A stretch of 64,000 bases of DNA, taken from NCBI GenBank assembly GCA_034659015.1, contig JAYEGL010000016.1, positions 1 through 64,000 of the forward strand, given 5' to 3'. Under the pieces are notes generated by a model that worked only from the letters and a program-made list of their open reading frames with translations, had not been told where the DNA came from and ran no database searches. This DNA is from Maricaulis sp034659015. Its GTDB lineage: Bacteria; Pseudomonadota; Alphaproteobacteria; Caulobacterales; Maricaulaceae. Shown here piece after piece: positions 25,397-34,951 of this stretch. A program made the translations under genes and the position numbers. The first letter of the stretch is position 1. Every line of letters starts with the position of its first letter.

Positions 25397-25520
25397 CCGG
25401 TTTTTCCCGGCCGGAAGCCTGCGGAAGCAGGCTGCAGAGCCGGGATCCACGGTTCGTCGGCCTCGCGCGCTTGCAGGCATGTCGGTCCCGGATAGCGCCG
25501 ACGCGCTTCCGGGAAAAACG
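25397..25520. repeat. Fold-back intergenic repeat, family B, copy 2 (inside the suf operon)
   Basis: A second copy of the element at 19917-20042, again with TTTTCCCGG ... CCGGGAAAAA ends and the inner segments GGCTGCAGA, CCGGGATCCAC and GACGCGCTTCC. It fills most of the 178-bp gap between sufC and sufD, the only large gap in this operon. A hairpin here could affect mRNA stability or the ratio of SufC to SufD, but it could simply be a parasitic repeat. Confidence 0.85.
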
Positions 25521-25546
25521 GGTGTGCAGGAAAAAGGGGGTAGAGC

Positions 25547-26581
25547 ATGACAGCCACCACACTCACTCACACCCCCGCCGAAAATGCCCTTATCGCCGCC
25601 CTGGACGGGGCCACGGGCTGGCGCGCGCAATTGCGCGAGGCCACGCGCGAGCAGGGGCTTCCCACCAAGCGCAACGAGCTGTGGAAATGGTCCGACCTGC
25701 GCCGTGCGGCGAACGATGTCGACGCGCCGGGCGAATTGCACATCGACGGGCTCGATGATGCGGCCCTGCGCCCGGATGACGGCGCCCGGCTGAACCTCAC
25801 GCTGACCGCGAAAACCGGGGCGAGTGCGGCCGAGGCGGACATCACCGTGCCGGCCGGTCATTCTGTCACCCTGGTCGAGCATTACCGCGCCGAGGCCGGT
25901 GCGCTGGGCAATTGGCACCTCAAGATCACGCTGGAAGAGGGCGCCCGGCTCGACCGCGTCTGCATTGGCGCGGATGCACCCGAGGGCGTTTTCGTCTCCT
26001 CGGCCGAGATCGTCCTGGCACCCGGTTCGAAGCTCAACCAGCGCACGCTGGATTTCGGCGCCAAACTCTCGCGCATCGAGACCCATATCACCCATCCCGG
26101 CGACGGTGCCGAGGTCGATCTGGGCGGCGTCTACCTGCTGGATGCAAAACGGCATTCGGACAGTACGACCTTCGTGCGCCATACCGGTCCGGGCGGCATC
26201 ACCACCCAGCTGGTGAAAGGCGCGTCGGCGGCGCACGGCCACGGCGTCTTCCAGGGCAAGTTCATCGTCGAGCGGGCCGCCCAGCAGACCGATGCGCGCA
26301 TGACGCACCGGGCGCTGATGCTGGACGCGCGCGCCGAGATCGACGCCAAGCCCGAGCTGGAAATCTATGCCGACGACGTGCAGTGCGCCCACGGCAATGC
26401 GCTGGGCGCGCTGGACGAGACGGCACTCTTCTACATGCGCCAGCGCGGCCTGCCGGCGGCGCGGGCGAGGGCGCTGCTGATCGAGAGCTTCCTGGCCGAG
26501 CCGCTGGACGGCATCGCCGACGAGAGCCTGCGCGACACGCTCAAGAGCGAGCTGCGGACAAGGCTGGAGGCGCTGTCGTGA
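25547..26581 (+). CDS. sufD: Fe-S cluster assembly protein SufD
   Basis: 344 residues, the SufB paralogue that completes the SufBC2D scaffold and helps iron acquisition. The N-terminal region with LPTKRNELWKWSDLRRA is typical of SufD. The beta-helix core is present, and the C-terminal family signature reads VQCAHGNALGALDETALFYMRQRG, shown here as CAHGNALGALDETALFYM, followed by ARALLIESFLAEPLD. It is somewhat shorter than E. coli SufD (423), as is common in alphaproteobacteria. The TGA stop overlaps the GTG start of sufS. Confidence 0.93.
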   Translation: MTATTLTHTPAENALIAALDGATGWRAQLREATREQGLPTKRNELWKWSDLRRAANDVDAPGELHIDGLDDAALRPDDGARLNLTLTAKTGASAAEADITVPAGHSVTLVEHYRAEAGALGNWHLKITLEEGARLDRVCIGADAPEGVFVSSAEIVLAPGSKLNQRTLDFGAKLSRIETHITHPGDGAEVDLGGVYLLDAKRHSDSTTFVRHTGPGGITTQLVKGASAAHGHGVFQGKFIVERAAQQTDARMTHRALMLDARAEIDAKPELEIYADDVQCAHGNALGALDETALFYMRQRGLPAARARALLIESFLAEPLDGIADESLRDTLKSELRTRLEALS

Positions 26582-27813
26582 CCGTTCAAAAGCCCATCGA
26601 AACGCCGCTGAACATCAACGCAATCCGCGGCGAATTCCCGATTCTGCAACGCGAGATCAATGGTCGGCCACTGGTCTATCTGGACAGTGCGGCCTCGGCC
26701 CAGAAGCCGGAATTCGTGATCGAGAGCGTGGCCGGCTGCTACCGCGCCTCCTACGCCAATGTGCACCGCGGCCTGCATACCCTGGCCAACGAGACGACCG
26801 AGGCCTTCGAAGCGGCGCGCGAGGATGTGCGGCGTTTCCTCAATGCGAAGAGCACCGACGAGATCGTCTTCACGCGCGGCTCGACCGAGGCGATCAACCT
26901 GGTGGCCCACTCATTCTGCCAGATGCTGACGCCGGGCGACGAGATCGTCATCAGCCAGATGGAACACCACTCCAATATCGTGCCCTGGCGTTTGGCGTGC
27001 GATGCCAGAGGGTTAACCCTGAAATGGGCGCAGGTCACCGAGACCGGGGAGCTCGATTACGAACATCTGGCAGGGTTGGTTAACGAAAAGACCCGGCTGA
27101 TCGCGCTGACCCACATGTCCAACGTTCTGGGCACGGTCAACGATATCGCCCGCATCCGCGGCATTGCCGGCGGTATCCCGCTCCTGCTGGACGGCTCCCA
27201 GTCGGCCGTTCACCTGCCGGTCGACATGCAGGCGCTGGACTGCGACTTCTTCGTCTTCACCGGCCACAAGCTCTACGGACCGTCCGGCGCCGGTGCGCTC
27301 TATGCGAAGGGCGACTGGCTCGACCGCCTGCCGCCCTATATGGGCGGCGGCGAGATGATCGCCGATGTCTACGAGGACCGGGTGACCTTCGCCGACGTGC
27401 CGCACAAGTTCGAGGCCGGCACGCCCGCCATTGCCGACGTGATCGGCCTGGGCGCGGCGATCCGGTGGCTGGAACGCCATGACCGCGTGGCCATCATGGA
27501 ACACGAGCGCGCCCTGATGGACCGCGCGATGACAGGCCTGTCGGAGATCGACGGGCTGAAAGTGATCGGCACGGCCCAGGACAAGGGCGCGATCATTTCC
27601 TTCCACATGGACGATGCCCACCCGCACGATCTGGCACAGATTCTCGACAAGTACGGTGTGGCCGTGCGGGCCGGGCATCATTGTGCCCAGCCGCTGATGC
27701 GCCGCATGGGCGTGAGCGCCACGGCGCGCGCTTCCTTTGCCGTCTACAACACGATCGAAGAGGCCGATGCGTTTGTCGACGCATTGAAAAAGGCCCGCGA
27801 GTTTCTCATCTAG
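26578..27813 (+). CDS. sufS: Cysteine desulfurase SufS
   Basis: 411 residues from the GTG at 26578. This start overlaps the sufD stop by two bases (GTGA) and has GGAGG seven bases upstream; the much longer upstream reading frame is a shadow of sufD. It is a group II PLP desulfurase that supplies persulfide to SufBCD. Motifs are YLDSAASAQKPEFVI, the HHSNIVPW pocket, the Schiff-base lysine in FTGHKLYGPSGAGAL (about residue 229) and the active-site cysteine in VRAGHHCAQPLM (about 368) on the short loop that distinguishes SufS from NifS/IscS. No sufE gene is seen in the window. Confidence 0.96.
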   Translation: MTVQKPIETPLNINAIRGEFPILQREINGRPLVYLDSAASAQKPEFVIESVAGCYRASYANVHRGLHTLANETTEAFEAAREDVRRFLNAKSTDEIVFTRGSTEAINLVAHSFCQMLTPGDEIVISQMEHHSNIVPWRLACDARGLTLKWAQVTETGELDYEHLAGLVNEKTRLIALTHMSNVLGTVNDIARIRGIAGGIPLLLDGSQSAVHLPVDMQALDCDFFVFTGHKLYGPSGAGALYAKGDWLDRLPPYMGGGEMIADVYEDRVTFADVPHKFEAGTPAIADVIGLGAAIRWLERHDRVAIMEHERALMDRAMTGLSEIDGLKVIGTAQDKGAIISFHMDDAHPHDLAQILDKYGVAVRAGHHCAQPLMRRMGVSATARASFAVYNTIEEADAFVDALKKAREFLI

Positions 27814-27821
27814 GCTTTGAT

Positions 27822-28253
27822 ATGACCGAGAATTCCGACCGAGACATGATCGATTTGTCCGCGCCGCGGGACAGTGCCGCTCCGGCCACGCCGGAAGAGG
27901 TGGCCGCCGCCGTGTCGCCGCCGGCGGGTGAGATTCCGCCCGACGAGCTGGCGCGCATAACCGACGATGTCGTCGCCGCGCTCAAGACGGTGTATGATCC
28001 GGAAATTCCGGTCGATATCTATGAGCTGGGCCTGATCTACAAGGTCGATCTGGAAGACGACCGGACGCTGCAGGTGCAGATGACGCTGACGGCGCCAGGG
28101 TGCCCGGTGGCCGGTGAAATGCCGGGCTGGGTGCAGGACGCGGTGGAGAAGGTCGACGGGGTCGAGCGGGCCCGGGTCGAACTGACATTCGAGCCGCCCT
28201 GGACCCCGGACCGCATGTCCGACGAGGCCCGTCTCTCCCTGAACATGTTCTAG
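27822..28253 (+). CDS. sufT: SUF-associated MIP18/DUF59 protein SufT
   Basis: 143 residues from the ATG at 27822, eight bases after sufS. The N-terminal 40 residues are low-complexity and acidic. The MIP18 domain follows: VVAALKTVYDPEIPVDIYELGLIY, shown here as TVYDPEIPVDIYELGLIY, with the reactive-cysteine motif LTAPGCPVAGEMP, and ending EPPWTPDRMSDEARLSL. SufT proteins help mature Fe-S proteins when demand is high; the exact chemistry is unsettled. Confidence 0.93.
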   Translation: MTENSDRDMIDLSAPRDSAAPATPEEVAAAVSPPAGEIPPDELARITDDVVAALKTVYDPEIPVDIYELGLIYKVDLEDDRTLQVQMTLTAPGCPVAGEMPGWVQDAVEKVDGVERARVELTFEPPWTPDRMSDEARLSLNMF

Positions 28254-28262
28254 GAAGGTGAC

Positions 28263-28622
28263 ATGATGCAACGCGAAAGACCCAAGGCCGTCACCCTGAC
28301 CGACGCCGCAGCGGCGCGCGTGAAAGAGCTCATGGCTACCCGCGGTGCCGGCTATCTGCGCGTCGGCGTGAAGAATGGCGGCTGTGCCGGCATGGAATAC
28401 GAGATGGACTATGTCGAGGCGCCCGAAGCGCTCGACGAGCGCGTCGAGGACAAGGGCGTGGAAATCGTCCTGGAGTCCAAGGCATTGCTCTTTCTGCTGG
28501 GCACCCAGATCGATTACGAAATCACGCCGCTGCACGCCAAGTTCGTATTCAACAATCCCAATCAGACCGATGCGTGCGGGTGCGGGGAGAGCGTCACCAT
28601 CGTCCCGGCCGCCAATGCGTGA
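28263..28622 (+). CDS. sufA: A-type Fe-S carrier SufA/IscA
   Basis: 119 residues. A-type carriers receive clusters from the SufBCD scaffold and pass them to apo-proteins. The three conserved cysteines are in VKNGGCAGMEY and TDACGCGES, the HesB/IscA signature. Two adjacent ATG codons (28263 and 28266) follow GGAAGGTGAC; the first is used here. It lies 9 bases after sufT. ErpA is a possible alternative name; the suf operon position favours SufA. Confidence 0.93.
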   Translation: MMQRERPKAVTLTDAAAARVKELMATRGAGYLRVGVKNGGCAGMEYEMDYVEAPEALDERVEDKGVEIVLESKALLFLLGTQIDYEITPLHAKFVFNNPNQTDACGCGESVTIVPAANA

Positions 28623-28628
28623 TCCGTC

Positions 28629-29219
28629 ATGAAACTGATCATCTCGACCACCTCGCCCTATTCCCGCAAATGCCGCGTCATGGCACGGGAGTTCAAGCTG
28701 GACGGGGAGGTCGAGGAGGTCGAATCCCATCCTTTCGACGACGATCCGGATCTGCTGGACGCCAACCCGCTCGGCCGTGTGCCCTGCCTGCAGATGGATG
28801 ACGGCCAGGCGCTGACGGAAAGCGCGCTGATCGCGGATTTTCTGGCGGAACGGGCGGGCGACCCCTGGCTGCGCGACTGGAACGATCGCCGCCTGGAGGC
28901 GCTGGGCAGCGGGCTGCTCGACCTGACCGTGATGCGGCGCGTGGAGATGGTGCGCGACGAGGGAATCCGGTCGGACTACTGGATCGGCCGCCGCGAACGC
29001 GGCATCCAGCGGGCGATCGACGAGCTGGAGGCCGGTATGGGTGCGGTGGAGAATCCGCTGGCCCAGGGGCCGCTGACCATGGCCATCGCGCTGGCTTATC
29101 TCGATTTCCGCTATCCGGAGTGCGACTGGCGGACCGGCCGCCCGCAATTGCAGGCGCTGCACGAAGCCTGGAGCGCCCGCCCGAGCTTCATCGCGACAGC
29201 GCCGCCGGCCGACGGCTGA
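28629..29219 (+). CDS. Glutathione S-transferase family protein
   Basis: 196 residues. The N-terminal thioredoxin-like GST domain reads MKLIISTTSPYSRKCRVMARE, shown here as LIISTTSPYSRKCRVMA, then NPLGRVPCLQMDDG and the glutathione-binding LTESALIADFLAE. The helical C-terminal domain is typical (LAYLDFRYPECDWR). A Ser/Tyr/Cys-rich active-site region is present. It starts six bases after sufA, so it is probably the last gene of the suf operon. The substrate is not predictable. Repair of damaged thiols near Fe-S assembly is possible but speculative. Confidence 0.85.
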   Translation: MKLIISTTSPYSRKCRVMAREFKLDGEVEEVESHPFDDDPDLLDANPLGRVPCLQMDDGQALTESALIADFLAERAGDPWLRDWNDRRLEALGSGLLDLTVMRRVEMVRDEGIRSDYWIGRRERGIQRAIDELEAGMGAVENPLAQGPLTMAIALAYLDFRYPECDWRTGRPQLQALHEAWSARPSFIATAPPADG

Positions 29220-29231
29220 TCCCGCCATGAA

Positions 29232-29261
29232 AAATGCCGCCCTCGCAGGAGAACGGCATTT
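29232..29261. terminator. Hairpin between the convergent GST and diguanylate cyclase genes
   Basis: AAATGCCG (29232-29239) pairs with CGGCATTT (29254-29261) across a 14-base loop, with A-rich sequence on the left and T-rich on the right. It sits between two convergent stops and probably ends the suf operon and the cyclase transcript. Confidence 0.5.
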
Positions 29262-29288
29262 GTGTATCCAGCAGGGCCGGGGCCCGGA

Positions 29289-30338
29289 TCAGGCGGCGGC
29301 GCTCTGGCCGTCGGCCTCGTCGCCGGTAGACCGGTTGCGGCCTTCCGTCTTCGACTTGTAGAGATTGGCATCGGACCGTTCGATCAGTTCCTCGATCGCC
29401 TCGCCATTGCGATAGCCGGCAATGCCGAGCGAGACGGTGATATTGCCCAGATCCTCATTGGTGGATTTGCGCAGCAATTTTTTCGACTCGACCGTCTTGC
29501 GGATCTTTTCGGCGATTTCCTTGGCCGTCGCCGTGTCGGTCTGGGGCATGACGATGCCGAATTCCTCGCCGCCATAGCGCGCGACGACATGATGCTCCTG
29601 GGAATGCCGGGTCAGGCAGCCGGCCACGAAACGGATGATCTGGTCGCCGGTCTGGTGACCCCAGGTGTCGTTGAAGCGTTTGAAGAAATCGATGTCGCAC
29701 AGCACCAGGCTGAGCGGCTTCTTGTCGCTGTCGGCTGCGCGCCGCGCCCGGCGCAGGGCCTCGTCGAAACGCTTGCGGTTGGCGATGCCGGTGAGGGCAT
29801 CGGTCATGGCTTCCTCGCGCACGCGCTCCAGATGGGATTTCAGCTGTGTGACTTCATTGGAGGTTGCCTGAAGCTTGTTCTCCAGCGCCTGGCTGCGGCG
29901 CTGCATGCGCGCGGTGGCGGAGACCAGCGACTCGACCAGGCGCTTCATGCCCGCCTCGTCCGGGCTGGCGACCAGCTCGTGGGTCGCGCCGGCCAGGGCC
30001 TTGCCATAGGCCACGGTATCGCGTTCCGCCGCCTCGAGCGTCTGTTTGACGGCGCCCAGCTCGCGGCTCATCAGATTGCCGCTCTCCAGGATCGCGTCCT
30101 GGATCGCTTTCCACTGGAAATACTGTTCGAAGAGGTCGTTATTCACCGTCTCCGTAAACGCTTCGCCGGCCTCGATATGGGCGCGCAGCGTCTCGCAGAG
30201 TTCCGGGTTGGTGTCGCTCGCGAAGCAGACCCAGACAGCGTAATTCTCCGGCGTCGGGGGGACGTCGAACTGTTCCATGAGTTCAAGCGCCTTGTGCGCG
30301 AACTCACGCCCTTCTGTGCCAAGCAATCGACCGTTCAC
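29289..30338 (-). CDS. Diguanylate cyclase (GGDEF domain)
   Basis: 349 residues from a GTG at 30338, with AAGGA upstream. It makes c-di-GMP, which controls the motile-to-sessile switch. The N-terminal half has no membrane segment and no named sensor; it begins with a helical module (PPTPENYAVWVCFASDTNPEL) common in alphaproteobacterial cyclases, then a coiled coil at about 140-185. The GGDEF domain starts at DALTGIANRKRFDEAL, binds metal and substrate through LCDIDFFKRFNDTWGHQTGD and has an intact catalytic ARYGGEEFGIVMP. The RxxD inhibitory site expected five residues before GGEEF is absent (QEHH), so product inhibition is unlikely. It is cytoplasmic. Confidence 0.93.
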   Translation of the reverse strand: MNGRLLGTEGREFAHKALELMEQFDVPPTPENYAVWVCFASDTNPELCETLRAHIEAGEAFTETVNNDLFEQYFQWKAIQDAILESGNLMSRELGAVKQTLEAAERDTVAYGKALAGATHELVASPDEAGMKRLVESLVSATARMQRRSQALENKLQATSNEVTQLKSHLERVREEAMTDALTGIANRKRFDEALRRARRAADSDKKPLSLVLCDIDFFKRFNDTWGHQTGDQIIRFVAGCLTRHSQEHHVVARYGGEEFGIVMPQTDTATAKEIAEKIRKTVESKKLLRKSTNEDLGNITVSLGIAGYRNGEAIEELIERSDANLYKSKTEGRNRSTGDEADGQSAAA

Positions 30339-30420
30339 GAGGTGTGTCCTTCCCTTGGCGAGCGCCTCAGACCGCCCGCGTCGATCAGAAGGCTAGGGCA
30401 CAAAGGAAAAGAAGAGGTAA

Positions 30421-30442
30421 AAATTACTCATATCGTATGAGC
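30421..30442 (-). terminator. AT-rich palindrome CTCATA-N3-TATGAG with T-run (terminator or operator)
   Basis: A perfect 15-bp palindrome at 30428-30442 lies in a conspicuously A-rich stretch. Read on the minus strand it is followed by TAATTTTT, so it could terminate the helicase transcript 50 bases past its stop. It also lies 90 bases upstream of the diguanylate cyclase start and could be an operator for that gene. The stem is short, so both readings remain open. Confidence 0.35.
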
Positions 30443-30493
30443 GGAGCCCGGTTGTTCCGCGATTTCGTGCGATTTAGGCGGGTGTGGCGCCGG

Positions 30494-31951
<1,458 letters not shown>

Positions 31952-31981
31952 GGCGTCCTTTGTTTGACACACTAACAAGTA

Positions 31982-32006
31982 CGGCCGCGCCGTTATGGCG
32001 CGGCCG
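31982..32006 (-). terminator. Perfect 10-bp GC hairpin between the amidohydrolase and helicase genes
   Basis: CGGCCGCGCC (31982-31991) and GGCGCGGCCG (31997-32006) are fully complementary with the loop GTTAT. The hairpin follows the amidohydrolase stop by 58 bases and precedes the helicase start by 31. There is no clear T-run, so it is either a weak terminator or a structured leader that the helicase mRNA itself would carry. Confidence 0.5.
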
Positions 32007-32063
32007 CAGGTGGGCGCAAAATACGAACCCCGTGCGTTGTGTCAACGCAACAGCGCCGAAAGC

Positions 32064-33338
32064 CTAGCGTCTATAGGCGTATGGCGTGTCATCCGTGATA
32101 TTGATGTAACGGTCGCGCAGCCGGGTTTGACGCGATTCCATGGCGGTGGGCTCGCCATCGACGAGAACCGCAACCGGCGCACTCATCACTTCCAGCGGGT
32201 CGCCGTCCCAGACCACGACATCGCCGGCATAGCCCGGAGCGAGGGCTCCGTAGCGGTCGCCGACGCCGTAAATCTCGGCCGGAGTCAGGGTGATGGCGCG
32301 GAAAGCGTCGTTCCAGGGCACGCCGTTGGCAACGGCGTTGCCGGCATGCTGCGGCAGAAGGCGGGCGTTGAAATACCCGTCCGCCGTCGGCGCGGTCGCA
32401 TAGGCCACGTCCACGCCGGCGTCCTGGAGCCGTGCTGCGTTCTGCAGGGACGCGCCGAGTGCGTCGAAGGAGGAGGGCAGGTCTTCCAGCGGATCGATGA
32501 TCACCGGAATGCCCGCTTCGGCCAGTTCGTCCGCGACCATCCAGGCTTCCGAGGCGCCCGCGATCACGATCTGCAGCGGCGCATTCTCTTCCTGGAAGCG
32601 GATCGCGCGGCGGATGTCCGCCGCCCGGTTCACCGCCATCACCAGCGGAACCCGGCCGCGCGCGACCGGCAGCAGGGCCGCCGCGTCGTAGCGGGTCAGG
32701 GCATCGCCTTCATGATCGCCGGAGAAACGGCCCGGATAGCCGCGCGCATCGGCGAGGGCGGCCTCGAGAAAGGTCCAGGCTGCCGGTCGCGAGCCGCCGG
32801 CGCGGCGTGCGCCGCGTTCGGACAGGTCGGCAAACACGAAACTGCCGGCCTGAAACAGCGAGTCGCTCTCGCCGGACGTGTCGATCAGGGCGCCCTGGCC
32901 GGCAAAGATATTGTGGCCGGTGGACGGGTAGATCGCGGCGCGGGTAATGCCCTCGATCCGGTTGGTGGCGATATAGGTGCCCGCCGGATTGAAGCCGTCG
33001 GCCACGTCGAGCGCGACCGAGAAGGGCGAATCGCCGGCGCTGTCGTCGGTCGTGGAGTCCTCCAGGGCAACCTCGATCAGTCCGAGCTGGGTATAGCCGG
33101 CGAACAGGCCGGGCGTGACCCAGCCGCCCGCGGCGTCGATCACCGTGGCATCCTCCGGCACGTCGGCGCCGGCACCGACCGCGACGATGTCGCCGTCACG
33201 CACCACGACGGTGGCGTTGTCGATGATGCCGGCCTCGGTATTGGTGACCACGCGGCCATTGGTGACGGCGTAGGTCTGGGCAACGGCGGGGGCAGCCAGT
33301 GTCAGGCTGACCGCCAGGGCTGAAATCAGCTGTTTCAT
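32064..33338 (-). CDS. Secreted amidohydrolase-like protein lacking the HxH metal motif
   Basis: 424 residues with a clear Sec signal peptide (MKQLISALAVSLTLAAPAVA), so periplasmic. The amidohydrolase fold is recognisable from VTNGRVVTNTEAGIIDNATV, DGDIVAVGAGADVPEDATVI, WVTPGLFAGYTQLGLIEV and the C-terminal LTPAEIYGVGDRYGALAPGYAGDVVVWDGDP, shown here as YGALAPGYAGDVVVWDGD. Where active members have a GxxDxHxH metal site after VTPG, this protein has FAGYTQLG, and the later His and Asp ligands are also not evident. It may be a pseudoenzyme or partner subunit. The start overlaps the stop of the upstream amidohydrolase (TAATG), so the two are co-translated. Confidence 0.85.
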   Translation of the reverse strand: MKQLISALAVSLTLAAPAVAQTYAVTNGRVVTNTEAGIIDNATVVVRDGDIVAVGAGADVPEDATVIDAAGGWVTPGLFAGYTQLGLIEVALEDSTTDDSAGDSPFSVALDVADGFNPAGTYIATNRIEGITRAAIYPSTGHNIFAGQGALIDTSGESDSLFQAGSFVFADLSERGARRAGGSRPAAWTFLEAALADARGYPGRFSGDHEGDALTRYDAAALLPVARGRVPLVMAVNRAADIRRAIRFQEENAPLQIVIAGASEAWMVADELAEAGIPVIIDPLEDLPSSFDALGASLQNAARLQDAGVDVAYATAPTADGYFNARLLPQHAGNAVANGVPWNDAFRAITLTPAEIYGVGDRYGALAPGYAGDVVVWDGDPLEVMSAPVAVLVDGEPTAMESRQTRLRDRYINITDDTPYAYRR

Positions 33339-34789
33339 TACTGCTCTCCTTCGCCGGGCTGGCCGAGCATGAAGTCACTGACGGGCTGCAGGTCGGTGTC
33401 TTGGCGGTCATAGCTGAGCACGCCGTCGATCCAGACCCGGTCGGCCCGCGTGTAGGTGGAATAGGGATTGCCGGACCACAGCACCACATCGGCGCGATAG
33501 CCTTCCTGGAGGGAACCGGTCTCGTCGCCGATACCCAGCGCCTGCGCCGGGTTCGAGGACAGCCAGGCCCAGGCCTCGGCTTCGGAAATGTCGATGCCGG
33601 CGCGGCGGCCGTCGGCCAGCGCCTTGGCGATTTCCTGGTTGAGCCGCTGGATCCCGTTGGCGTCGTCCGAGTGGATCATGGCGCAGGCGCCGTTGGCGTG
33701 CGTCATGGCCAGGTTCTCGCGAACGCTGTCATAGGCTTCCATCTTGAAGCCGCCCCAGTCGGCCCAGACGGCCGCGCAGGTGCCGTTCTCGGCGAGAAGA
33801 TCCGGGATCTTGTAGGCCTCCACGGCGTGGTGGAAGGTGGTGACCTGGTAGCCGAACTCCTCGGACATATCCATGATCTGGGCCATCTGGTCGGCGCGAT
33901 AGCAGTGCATCTGCACCAGGATCTCGCCTTCCAGAACGCCCATCAGCGTGTCCAGTTCGAGATCCTGCGTGGGCGGATCGACGTCCTCGCCGTCTTCTGC
34001 CGCATCCCAGTACTCGTGCCAGCTGTCGCGATAGTCGGACGCCTGGATCCAGGAGGCGCGATAACCGGCCATATTGCCCATGTCGGTGGCCGGCGACTGG
34101 CCGCGATTGCCGTAGACCCGCGACGGGTTCTCGCCGCAGGCCATTTTCAGCGTGTAGGGCGCGCCGGGGAATTTCATGCCCTGGACGGTGCGTGCCGACA
34201 CGTTGCGCAGGGTGATGCCGCGGCCGCCGAACAGATTGGCCGAGCCGGGAAGGACGTGCAGCGTGGTGACGCCGCCGGCCAGCGCGTGCTCGAAGCCCGG
34301 ATCCTGCGGCCAGACGGAGTGTTCCGCCCAGACTTCGGCGGTCACCGGCTGGGTCGCCTCATTGCCGTCGCTGTGGGCGCTGACGCCCGGCGAGGGATAG
34401 TCGCCGAGGTGGGAGTGGATGTCGATCACACCCGGCGTGACGTAGCGGCCCGCCGCGTCGACGATCGTGGCGCCCTCGGGGGCTTCGAGGCCTGCGCCGA
34501 TCGCGGCGATGCGGCCGTTCTCGATCAGAACGTCGCCATTCTCGATCTCGCCGCCGACCCCGTCGAGCACGGTGCCGCCGCGGATCAGCGTGACGCCGCT
34601 CTCGCGCGGTTCGTAGGTGGACGGGTACGGGTCGGTATTGATGCGGACAATGTCGTCCTGGCTAGCGGAATTCCCGCCGGAGGATCCGGATCCGCTCGCG
34701 GCGGTATTGTCCGGATCGCTGCTGCAGGCGGCCAGCGCGACCGCGGCGGAAACGGCCGCAAGGGCTGGCAGGCTTGCTTTCAGTGTCAT
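33338..34789 (-). CDS. Amidohydrolase, lipoprotein (metal-dependent)
   Basis: 483 residues from the ATG at 34789 (GGGGA seven bases upstream); an earlier in-frame ATG at 34819 lacks this. The signal ends in a lipobox (ALAACSS), predicting a periplasm-facing lipoprotein. A Ser/Gly-rich linker precedes the amidohydrolase domain: GVTLIRGGTVLDGVGGEIE, the metal motif VIDIHSHLGDYPSPG (HxH), further His in VQMHCYRAD and TTFHHAVEAY, and an Asp in MIHSDDANGIQRLN. The C-terminus SLQEGYRADVVLWSGNPYS closes the composite beta domain. It is translationally coupled to the metal-site-less homologue downstream. Imidazolone/dipeptidase-like activity is possible; the substrate is unknown. Confidence 0.9.
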   Translation of the reverse strand: MTLKASLPALAAVSAAVALAACSSDPDNTAASGSGSSGGNSASQDDIVRINTDPYPSTYEPRESGVTLIRGGTVLDGVGGEIENGDVLIENGRIAAIGAGLEAPEGATIVDAAGRYVTPGVIDIHSHLGDYPSPGVSAHSDGNEATQPVTAEVWAEHSVWPQDPGFEHALAGGVTTLHVLPGSANLFGGRGITLRNVSARTVQGMKFPGAPYTLKMACGENPSRVYGNRGQSPATDMGNMAGYRASWIQASDYRDSWHEYWDAAEDGEDVDPPTQDLELDTLMGVLEGEILVQMHCYRADQMAQIMDMSEEFGYQVTTFHHAVEAYKIPDLLAENGTCAAVWADWGGFKMEAYDSVRENLAMTHANGACAMIHSDDANGIQRLNQEIAKALADGRRAGIDISEAEAWAWLSSNPAQALGIGDETGSLQEGYRADVVLWSGNPYSTYTRADRVWIDGVLSYDRQDTDLQPVSDFMLGQPGEGEQ

Positions 34790-34918
34790 CGTGATATCCC
34801 CAATAGCGTCCGCCGGCACTCCCCGCCGGTGGAAGAAAAGCGATTGAACGCGCTTCGTGCGTGTGCGTCAAATGCCATGACGAGATTGGCCTGCGGCCGG
34901 TATGTGCCGGTGCGAGAG

Positions 34919-34944
34919 AGGCCGGCCCTGACGCGGGCCGGCCT
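34919..34944 (-). terminator. Hairpin just past the M14 peptidase stop
   Basis: AGGCCGGCCC (34919-34928) and GGGCCGGCCT (34935-34944) form a perfect 10-bp stem with a six-base loop, 8 bases after the stop. No T-run follows on the minus strand, so termination efficiency is uncertain. Confidence 0.55.
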
Positions 34945-34951
34945 CCTGGCG

